Shown here piece after piece: positions 46,749 to 54,222 of a DNA stretch of 64,000 bases. Every line of letters starts with the position of its first letter. The stretch's first letter is position 1. Location of the stretch: NCBI RefSeq assembly GCF_002368075.1, contig NZ_AP018314.1, positions 2,988,855-3,052,854 of the forward strand, given 5' to 3'. Position numbers and translations under genes: made by a program. This DNA is from Sphaerospermopsis kisseleviana NIES-73 (lineage in GTDB: Bacteria > Cyanobacteriota > Cyanobacteriia > Cyanobacteriales > Nostocaceae). The notes below the pieces were generated by a model. The model saw only the letters and a list, made by a program, of their open reading frames with translations, was not told where the DNA came from and made no database searches.

Positions 46749-49577
46749 ATGTGGAAACAAGAGAAAAACGATAGTATAGTCCTTCATCTTGCCTTATCAC
46801 TAGCCTTAGCTACCACCCCACTGGCAGCAAATGTTTTGGTATCATTGCCTGTACTAGCAGAATCAACAACTGATGTTTCTACTTTCCCATTACCGCAAAC
46901 AGTAGAAAATGCAACCAGGGTGCGGATTGATGGCTCAATGAGTTTGGTAATGATCAACCAAAGCCTGAAAGATAGTTTTGAGAAACAGTTTTCTGGCACA
47001 GAGGTAGAAATTAGAGCTAATGGTACTGATGCGGCACTCAAAGCGTTGCTAGATGGTGAAATTGATATAGCAGCGATCGCTCGTGGACTAACCCCAGCAG
47101 AAAAAGCCCAAGGTTTAGAACAAATTAGCTTATACAGAGAAAAAATTGCCATTATTGTTGGTGCAAACAATCCTTTCCAGGGTGGTTTGACTATTGAACA
47201 ATTGGCCAAGATTTTTCGGGGTGAAATTACTGATTGGTCAGAACTTGGAGGCGCACCTGGTAAAATTCGCTTGATTGATCGCCCCCTAAATGGCGATATT
47301 CGTAATTCTTTTCGCAATTATCCAGTCTTTAAATCTGCTGAATTTGGGACTGGTGCTAACGCTATACAAATAGCTGAAGATAAAACTGCCCTGATTGTCA
47401 AAGAATTAGGCACTGATGGTATTAGTTATGCGAGAGATAATCAGGTATCAAAATTACCAGATGTGCGAACTCTCAAAATCCAGGGATTTACAGCCAATGA
47501 ATCTAAATATCCCTTTTCCCAGCCTTTGGTTTATGTTTACAAGCAAAATCCTAGCCCGGCAGTAGCTAGTTTTTTGGGTTTTACTACCGCATCTGTAGGA
47601 AAGAAAGCGATCGCAACAGCTAGAGATGCAGAAGCATCTGCGATCGCTGCCAGTGCATTACAAAGTTTTACTTTAGAAACTGCAACCAATTCCACACCAG
47701 CGGCTCAATCTGTAGATACTGTAGATACTGTAGATACTACTGTATCCTTTGAAAATCCCAATGTAGTCAATTCTTTACGAACAGAATCTTTACCTACTAC
47801 AAATAATTCCAGTAATCAGCAGTTTGTCAATCCTTTGGCAAATAGAAATGCAGAATTTTTGATTGTCTTTTCTTTATTGCCCATTGTTGGTTTAGGAGGC
47901 TTTGTTGCCTGGTGGTTAAAGAGAAAACAACAATTAGCAGAGAAAAAAATATCTTTATTAGAAACATCAAATGGTGGTGCATCAATTACCGAAACCATAC
48001 TCACAATACCTGACGAATACAGCACCACTCCCCCTGTTAACCACACCACGCTCACTAACGGTACATCACAATCTCATCAAAACACAAACTCAATCATCTC
48101 CAATTCAGAAAACAATTCCACTGTCACTGAATCAAAAACCTTAACTGGTACTTTAAACATAGTAACGGCAAAATCCACAAACACAAGAACAAAGGTAACA
48201 AACCATTTTACAGATAAAACAATTGCTCTAGATTCTGGCGAAGTGGTATGGGATACAGAAGCACCAGTAGCTGTTGTGAATACTCCCTATCCAGCAGTTA
48301 CAAATATTCCAGCAGTATCATTTAATAATTTAGAATTTTCAACAGATGAGTTAAGCAGTTCTCTATTAGAATTACTAGAAGAACCAGCCGCATCATCTGC
48401 TAAAGAAGCCAGCGTTTCTCTGACAGAAGCACTCGGTATTACCGCAAATTCACCTGTGGAAAATTCCACTATTTCCCTATCACAATTATTAGATGATATC
48501 ACAGAATCATCTGCTAAAGAAGCCAGCGTTTCTCTGACAGAAGCACTCGGTATTACCGCAAATTCAGAGGATGCTAATTCTCACACTTCTCTATGGGAAT
48601 TACTCAGTGTTACCGCAAATTCAGAGGATGCTGATTCTCACACTTCCCTATGGGAATTGTTGCCTGTTTCGACAACAAATTCTGATCCAGAATCTAGAAC
48701 TTCTCTAACTTCTCTATCAGAATTATTAGGCTTAAAACCAGAAGCCGAAGGTTCAGATTTAAGTCCCATAACAGATGAAATCAAAAAATCACTATCTGAT
48801 TTATCAAATGAGTTAGAAGAAGTATTTAATACCTTTGAAAATCAAGCTGAAATCAAGGCTGATTTAGCCGCAGAAACTATTAATCATCAAGTCTGGGAAA
48901 TAGAGGCAGATACAGAAAACATAGCTAGTGCTGATAATATTCTCGAAGATTACTTATCCGATTCAAAGGCGCAAACTCACACCACAGAAATTGTTAGTTG
49001 GTCAGATATAAGTGGAGACAGTAGCATTGTTTTCACACCTCGCACTCCCCAATGGGCTTATGTTTCTTGGTATGTTGCGGAAACTCAGAAAGAAGCAGCA
49101 CAAAAAATAGGGGGTACTATTTTGGCAGTGCGACTTTATGATGCGACTGATATTGATCTCAGTTATCAATTTCCTCAACTGGTCCAGCAGTATGAATGTG
49201 AGGAAGTAATTTGTGATTGTTATGTAGCTATTCCCACAAGCAATCGTGACTATATGACTGAAATTGGTTATGTTACCAATAATAATGATTGGTTGTGTAT
49301 AGCTCGTTCTGGTAAAATTCGTATTTTCAGTCGTCCTGGTAAAGACTTTTGGTTTGTAGCAGATACGGAATTAGTTATTCATGGTTCAACAGAACCAGGT
49401 GCAACTGTGACTATTGATGGTCATAAAATTAAACTCCACTCTGATGGTACTTTCCATTTGCGTGTTCCATTTTCAGATAAATTATTTAATTATCTGATGA
49501 AAGCTACTACTGATGATGGAGAGCAAAGTATTACTATCCTCAAGAAATTTTTCCAAGAAAGTTCAGAGTCATCCTGA
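46749..49577 (+). CDS. PstS-like solute-binding domain + transmembrane helix + DUF4912 fusion
   Basis: From ATG 46749 the 942-residue protein has a signal sequence (about 10-38, ending VLAES), a PBP-like phosphate-type binding domain (about 58-300: RIDGSMSLVMINQSLKDSF, DIAAIARGLTP, LAKIFRGEITDWSELGG), a transmembrane helix (about 367-388, FLIVFSLLPIVGLGGFVAWW), a 370-residue Ser/Glu-rich linker, and a C-terminal DUF4912 domain (about 764-930: WAYVSWYVAE, WLCIARSGKIRIFSRPG). The linker has two SAKEASVSLTEALGITANS copies and two HTSLWELL copies. It may sense an extracellular anion and signal to the cytoplasm, but no function is established. No ABC permease is adjacent. Confidence 0.78.
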   Translation: MWKQEKNDSIVLHLALSLALATTPLAANVLVSLPVLAESTTDVSTFPLPQTVENATRVRIDGSMSLVMINQSLKDSFEKQFSGTEVEIRANGTDAALKALLDGEIDIAAIARGLTPAEKAQGLEQISLYREKIAIIVGANNPFQGGLTIEQLAKIFRGEITDWSELGGAPGKIRLIDRPLNGDIRNSFRNYPVFKSAEFGTGANAIQIAEDKTALIVKELGTDGISYARDNQVSKLPDVRTLKIQGFTANESKYPFSQPLVYVYKQNPSPAVASFLGFTTASVGKKAIATARDAEASAIAASALQSFTLETATNSTPAAQSVDTVDTVDTTVSFENPNVVNSLRTESLPTTNNSSNQQFVNPLANRNAEFLIVFSLLPIVGLGGFVAWWLKRKQQLAEKKISLLETSNGGASITETILTIPDEYSTTPPVNHTTLTNGTSQSHQNTNSIISNSENNSTVTESKTLTGTLNIVTAKSTNTRTKVTNHFTDKTIALDSGEVVWDTEAPVAVVNTPYPAVTNIPAVSFNNLEFSTDELSSSLLELLEEPAASSAKEASVSLTEALGITANSPVENSTISLSQLLDDITESSAKEASVSLTEALGITANSEDANSHTSLWELLSVTANSEDADSHTSLWELLPVSTTNSDPESRTSLTSLSELLGLKPEAEGSDLSPITDEIKKSLSDLSNELEEVFNTFENQAEIKADLAAETINHQVWEIEADTENIASADNILEDYLSDSKAQTHTTEIVSWSDISGDSSIVFTPRTPQWAYVSWYVAETQKEAAQKIGGTILAVRLYDATDIDLSYQFPQLVQQYECEEVICDCYVAIPTSNRDYMTEIGYVTNNNDWLCIARSGKIRIFSRPGKDFWFVADTELVIHGSTEPGATVTIDGHKIKLHSDGTFHLRVPFSDKLFNYLMKATTDDGEQSITILKKFFQESSESS

Positions 49578-49645
49578 ACCCAGGATAGCGGAGTGAAGCA
49601 TTTCAGTATGTCTTACTGACTGCTGAATGCTGACCATTTCCCAAT

Positions 49646-50281
49646 TCAATTTTCCAGAAGTTTTTGATAATCTTGTGGTGTATCAATATCAATTGCACCT
49701 AAAGGAAAGCGAATACTAAAAACATCATTTTTATAGATTTTAATGAGTTTTCTTGCGCCCATATCCTGCGTTAAATTGGCTAATTCTGAAAAGTATTTTC
49801 TACTAAATAAAACAGGTACTCCTAATGTATCTGCATATTCACAAGCAATAATTTGTTGATTTGTAGAATGATATGATTCCACTAAATTATTAATGATTTC
49901 CGCATTTAAAAAAGGTTGATCACAAACAGTAATTACTACCGCTTCTATGGTAGGATAATTGTCTACAAGTGCAGTCATTCCCCAACAAATAGAAGCACTC
50001 ATTCCTAACTGCCAATCTGGATTTTCAACTATTATAAGATTCGGTAGTTGAATTTGCTCCAGTTGAGAAAGTATACTTTCTGAATTTGCTCCTAATACTA
50101 ACATTACAGGATGACAGACTGAAGCGATCGCCTGTTTTATAGTTTTGTTAACTAAACTTTCTCCTTGATAGGATAACAATTGTTTTGGTGAACCCATACG
50201 AGTTGATGCACCAGCAGCTAAAATAATAATACCAACGTTTGGTAATTGGTAATTGGTAATTGGTAATTGGTAATTGCTCAT
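49646..50281 (-). CDS. MobA/MocA-like nucleotidyltransferase (molybdenum cofactor cytidylyltransferase type)
   Basis: The 211-residue NTP-transferase has the signature ILAAGASTRMGSPKQLL (19-35) and the metal site VVITVCDQPF (about 110). MocA-type enzymes add CMP to molybdopterin for xanthine-oxidase-family enzymes, matching the adjacent XdhC gene and the aldehyde oxidoreductase at 58-62 kb. The first 14 codons are written by five copies of the heptamer AATTACC directly after the start ATG (50230-50281). A change of one copy would break the frame. No later start codon precedes the conserved motif. Confidence 0.85.
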   Translation of the reverse strand: MSNYQLPITNYQLPNVGIIILAAGASTRMGSPKQLLSYQGESLVNKTIKQAIASVCHPVMLVLGANSESILSQLEQIQLPNLIIVENPDWQLGMSASICWGMTALVDNYPTIEAVVITVCDQPFLNAEIINNLVESYHSTNQQIIACEYADTLGVPVLFSRKYFSELANLTQDMGARKLIKIYKNDVFSIRFPLGAIDIDTPQDYQKLLEN

Positions 50282-50324
50282 ATTTATTTATAACTTCTAA
50301 TTTCTATATTTTCTCAAATCTGAA

Positions 50325-51479
50325 TTAATTATTAATCTCTATTTCCTTAATTTCATTTCTTTGATTTATTGGTTTTGTCCGATGTTTCAAAAAACCACCA
50401 GTGCGATTTTTAAGTATAGTTTGAATTTCCGCAATAATAGATAAAGCTATAGTTTCTGGTGTATCTGCACCAATATCTAAACCTACAGGAGCATAAAATT
50501 TAGCTAATTTTTCAGGGTTAAATTCTCCCATCGCTTCCTGTACATCTGTCAGTAATTTAGCAATTCTCTGTTTTGAACCCAAACAACCTAAATATTTAAT
50601 ATTAACTGGTATTAAAAGTTTGAGAATTGCCAAATCATCAAAATAATTATGAGTCATTACCACAGCAAGAGAATTTGCATTCACAGATAATTGTTGAGGT
50701 AAAATATCTCGACGAGTAAGAATAATTTCATCAGCCATAATAAAACGTTCTTTACTTAATTCTAAAGCACGACAATCAAAAATTGTCACTTTCCAACCTA
50801 ACGCTTTAGCAAACTCTGCTAATGGAATTGCATCACGGCCAGCACCAAAAATCATTAAATTTGGTGGTGGTTGAATCAACTCAATAAAAACACTTACCTC
50901 ACCTGAAGAAAGTTGATATTTATGAAAACTAGAGGATTGATTTTTTAATACTAATTCTGCATCTTTGATTAAAGCATTATTGATCACAGGTTCAGAAATA
51001 TTACTATTTACAAAATCATCAGAATTAAGTGTTAAATGCGCCCCCAAAGAAACATTAATATTACCAGAAACACTAAAAACAGAAGCAATAACACCTGGTT
51101 GTTGATGAGATAAACATTGATGAATAAAAGCTAAAGGATTCAAAGGATCATCGTGATAAATACGCTCAATTAAAATATCTACCACACCATTACAACCTAA
51201 ACCAAAACCCCAAATAATATCTTCCTCAGCATTGGTATCATAAGTAATGATCTTTGCTGTTTCATCTGTCGTCATTAAGCGGGTATGTTCAATGACATCA
51301 TTTTCTAAACAACCTCCGCTAATAGTTCCCATTATTTTACCTGATGATGTAATCAACATTCGCGCACCCGGTTGACGATAGGTAGAACCTTGAACATTGA
51401 CAACAGTTGCCAGAAATAATTCTTCGTTATTATGTTGATTGTCTACAAATGATGTAATAATAGAATTTATCTCTTTCAT
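50325..51479 (-). CDS. XdhC/CoxI family maturation factor
   Basis: XdhC proteins bind and insert sulphurated molybdenum cofactor into xanthine-dehydrogenase-family enzymes. The protein has the N-terminal CoxI part (TVVNVQGSTYRQPGARMLI, ISGGCLENDVIEH, GFGLGCNGVVDILIE) and a C-terminal NAD-binding-like XdhC part (MIFGAGRDAIPLAEFAKALGW, VVMTHNYFDDLAIL, YLGCLGSKQRI, YAPVGLDIGADTPETIALSIIAEI). I prefer ATG 51479; the frame extends to 51515. It lies 43 bases upstream of the MocA-like gene on the same strand, so both are probably one operon. Confidence 0.9.
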   Translation of the reverse strand: MKEINSIITSFVDNQHNNEELFLATVVNVQGSTYRQPGARMLITSSGKIMGTISGGCLENDVIEHTRLMTTDETAKIITYDTNAEEDIIWGFGLGCNGVVDILIERIYHDDPLNPLAFIHQCLSHQQPGVIASVFSVSGNINVSLGAHLTLNSDDFVNSNISEPVINNALIKDAELVLKNQSSSFHKYQLSSGEVSVFIELIQPPPNLMIFGAGRDAIPLAEFAKALGWKVTIFDCRALELSKERFIMADEIILTRRDILPQQLSVNANSLAVVMTHNYFDDLAILKLLIPVNIKYLGCLGSKQRIAKLLTDVQEAMGEFNPEKLAKFYAPVGLDIGADTPETIALSIIAEIQTILKNRTGGFLKHRTKPINQRNEIKEIEINN

Positions 51480-51570
51480 ATTGTTGGAGAATCCTGTGAT
51501 GTTAACAAATATCATGAATATAAATTTAATATTTAGTATAACAGTTTAGTGCTAATTACTGAAGATTAAA

Positions 51571-51788
<218 letters not shown>

Positions 51789-51797
51789 AATACAATA

Positions 51798-51952
51798 GAC
51801 TTCTCCAGAAAAGAAATTATGGAACTTATTTATGGGGGCAGGGCGAAGCTTATGGGATATCTAGAGATGTCTGATTTTTCTGTCAAATTATCACCCATAA
51901 GCTTCGCCCCTACAACTTATGACAAATTACTAAATTCTATTTTGGAGAGGTC
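51798..51952. mobile_element. MITE family A, copy 3 (inverted)
   Basis: Ends GACTTCTCC...GGAGAGGTC; 155 bp. The right end lies two bases before the ATG of the FAD monooxygenase and provides GGAG as its ribosome binding site. Confidence 0.85.
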
Positions 51953-51954
51953 TA

Positions 51955-53409
51955 ATGAATAATTCTCACAAACAAAACGTTATTATTATCGGTGGTGGTC
52001 CTGGGGGATTAGGTGCAGCGTTAATGTTAGCTAAACGAGGCTGGAAAAATATTACAGTCATTGAAAAACGACCATCAGCAGATTATTATGAACCCGATAA
52101 ATCATTTAATTATCAAATTGATGGAAGAGGACAAAAATTAACAGATTTTTTAGGAATAACTGATAAACTTGCGGATTTAAGTGTTCCTAATACTGAATTT
52201 TACTTAACTGTCATTCAAAAAGACGGTACACGTAAAACCACAAAACTACCTATTGCTGATTCTAAACGCAAAACAGCTTATTGGCTACCTAGAGCAGCTT
52301 TTGTAGAATTACTTTACCAAGAAATTCAGCAAAATTGGCAAGATAAAATTCAAGTTTTATTTAAAACTGAATGTGTAGAAATTAAACCCCATTCGCAAAA
52401 TTCAGAACAGTTAGAAGTTATTACCAAATCTCAAAATCAAGAACCAGTATCTTTTGTTCCTAATTTAATCTTAGGTTGTGATGGTTTAAATTCCATTGTC
52501 AGAAAAACATTGTCTGAAATATCAGGAGAATCAAATTTATTTGAAATGCAAAAATTTCCTTCTCCTAGTGCTGGGTTAAAATACAAAGTTTTGACCTTAC
52601 CTCCTCAATTTCCCTTATCAGAAACAGAGGGGGATTTATCACAATCTACAATGGCTTATGCGATTCGGTCAAGTTTTAAAGAACCTAAAAAAGCAATTTC
52701 TTTAGGTTTATTACCTTTCAAAAATCCCCAACAACCCAGAACAGCGAATATTATTACCTACCCAAACCATCAAATTTGGCAATTATCAACACCAGTAGAA
52801 GTTGAGGAATTTTTTAAACAAGCATTTCCCCAACTTCCTGTAGAAAAAATCATCTCTTCTGAAGAAATTGCCAGATTTACATTTAGTGAAGGTGGTAAAT
52901 TTCCTGTTCCTCAATATTGTTCAGGACTATATCAAATTTTTGGCAAACCCGAAGATAACCAAGGAACAGCAGTAATTTTATTAGGGGATGCGGTGCATTG
53001 TTTCCCCCCTGATATTGGACAAGGTGTTAATTCTGCATTGGAAGATATTTATATTTTCCAGGAAATTTTACAAGAAACTCAAGATAATCTTACTGCTGCA
53101 CTTCCACGTTATCAAAACTTACGTGAACTGGATATTAAAGCTTTAATTCGTTTAGTACAAATTGGTTATCCTTGGCAGTATAATCAGGATCAAGTACAAA
53201 AAAGATTATGGAGTATTAATTTCTTTTTGCGGTTACTTTTAAATCGGTTATTTCCGTTTTTATTTTCTCCTCATTGCTTTTTATTGATTCAAAATCATGA
53301 GTTATCGTATTGGGAAATATTGCATAAAAGCAATAGAACTACTCGGAATTTATCAATTTTAGCAGGATTGATAATATTGGGTATTTTGATGATGATAAAT
53401 TATAGTTAA
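51955..53409 (+). CDS. FAD-dependent monooxygenase, kynurenine 3-monooxygenase-like
   Basis: The 484-residue flavoprotein hydroxylases group has the dinucleotide-binding GGGPGGLGAALML (13-25), GCDGLNSIVRK (about 175) and GDAVHCFPPDIGQGVNSALED (about 347), the FAD motif that in kynurenine monooxygenase reads GDAAHxMVPFFGQGMN. A C-terminal hydrophobic helix (LSILAGLIILGILMMIN) may anchor it to membranes, as in KMO. The substrate is not known; no kynurenine pathway genes are adjacent. The ATG at 51955 is used with the GGAG inside the neighbouring MITE eight bases upstream. Confidence 0.83.
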   Translation: MNNSHKQNVIIIGGGPGGLGAALMLAKRGWKNITVIEKRPSADYYEPDKSFNYQIDGRGQKLTDFLGITDKLADLSVPNTEFYLTVIQKDGTRKTTKLPIADSKRKTAYWLPRAAFVELLYQEIQQNWQDKIQVLFKTECVEIKPHSQNSEQLEVITKSQNQEPVSFVPNLILGCDGLNSIVRKTLSEISGESNLFEMQKFPSPSAGLKYKVLTLPPQFPLSETEGDLSQSTMAYAIRSSFKEPKKAISLGLLPFKNPQQPRTANIITYPNHQIWQLSTPVEVEEFFKQAFPQLPVEKIISSEEIARFTFSEGGKFPVPQYCSGLYQIFGKPEDNQGTAVILLGDAVHCFPPDIGQGVNSALEDIYIFQEILQETQDNLTAALPRYQNLRELDIKALIRLVQIGYPWQYNQDQVQKRLWSINFFLRLLLNRLFPFLFSPHCFLLIQNHELSYWEILHKSNRTTRNLSILAGLIILGILMMINYS

Positions 53410-53888
53410 TTCTCGTTTTTGTCTGAATCAGGAAAATAATCACTATTTAAAATTTCTTCAGGAGTAAAAGGACATTGTTCAGGAAAAGTTGCACTTGGTA
53501 AACCTGTTTTATTAATTGCTTGTCTTTTCGCTTTGAGATAAACAGCATCTAAACAACCCAAAAAATAATTATATAGTGTTTTTGAACGACAAGAAAATTC
53601 TAACTCATCTCGGAAATTAGCAATTTCATTTTTCCAACCGCGCTGACAAAATTCTCGTTCACTTTCCCAATAACAATACAGCAGAAGATGAATTAATAAC
53701 TGCTTCAGGTAACTTTCTACTTTTCGTCTTTGTTCAATTCCCAAAGCTTCAATCTCTTCTGCTAAATGTTGCCAATCTAAATTTTCAATATCTTGATTTT
53801 GTATTTGTTTGAGAGTGGTTTCTATCCACAAATAATAATCTTCTTCATACAGGTTAGGTTGAATAGTTAATAATGTCTTGTTTGTCAT
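53406..53888 (-). CDS. DUF29 family protein
   Basis: The 160-residue protein contains YEEDYYLWIETTLKQIQ, DWQHLAEEIEALG and RRKVESYLKQLLIHLLLYCY, the DUF29 pattern common in multiple copies in cyanobacteria. Function is unknown. It is convergent with the FAD monooxygenase gene and overlaps it by four bases. The C-terminal FPEQCPFTPEEILNSDYFP is also typical of the family. Confidence 0.88.
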   Translation of the reverse strand: MTNKTLLTIQPNLYEEDYYLWIETTLKQIQNQDIENLDWQHLAEEIEALGIEQRRKVESYLKQLLIHLLLYCYWESEREFCQRGWKNEIANFRDELEFSCRSKTLYNYFLGCLDAVYLKAKRQAINKTGLPSATFPEQCPFTPEEILNSDYFPDSDKNEN

Positions 53889-53939
53889 ACCTGAACCCTA
53901 AAGCAATATACAGTAATTTTAACATTTTCTGTCTGAATC

Positions 53940-54007
53940 TCCAGATCCCCGACTTCTACCAATATTTTCTCATCAAATCATAAATTTACTACAGAAGTCG
54001 GGGATCT
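53940..54007. repeat. Dispersed GATCCCCGACTTCT palindrome
   Basis: Inverted arms AGATCCCCGACTTCT and AGAAGTCGGGGATCT enclose about 38 bases. It belongs to the same family as 15037-15077, 24769-24801 and 29922-29958. Confidence 0.75.
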
Positions 54008-54041
54008 AAACCCTTGACAAAAATCATAACTTCTATTATCC

Positions 54042-54080
54042 TTATGTTATGGGTGGAAAAGAGTGCGCCCATATATAACG
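54042..54080 (+). repeat. 39-bp inverted repeat, left copy
   Basis: It matches the complement of 56313-56351 at 38 of 39 positions, starting TTATGTTATG and ending ATATATAACG, with GTGGAAAAGAGTGCGCCC in the middle. The pair encloses the kinase-FGE gene and nothing else. Confidence 0.93.
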
Positions 54081-54143
54081 TATTTTCAAATTCTCAGATT
54101 CTCAAAACACAACTTCCACAAAAAACACACATCTATTTTTCTG

Positions 54144-54168
54144 AAAAAAATTGATCGCCGAAGGCGAT
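54144..54168 (-). terminator. Terminator of the kinase-FGE gene
   Basis: On the minus strand, the stem ATCGCC/GGCGAT with a TTC loop is followed by CAATTTTTTT. It lies 55 bases after the stop. In a DGR setting, a hairpin here could also mark the target site. Confidence 0.7.
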
Positions 54169-54222
54169 AGAAAAGGGAAAAGGAAAGAAGGGTAGAGGGC
54201 AAAAGGGCAAAAGTATAAAGTG

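Noticed and set aside
54144..54168. Hairpin after the kinase-FGE gene as the DGR cruciform
   Set aside because: It has a T-run and a 3-base loop, so an ordinary terminator is the simpler reading.
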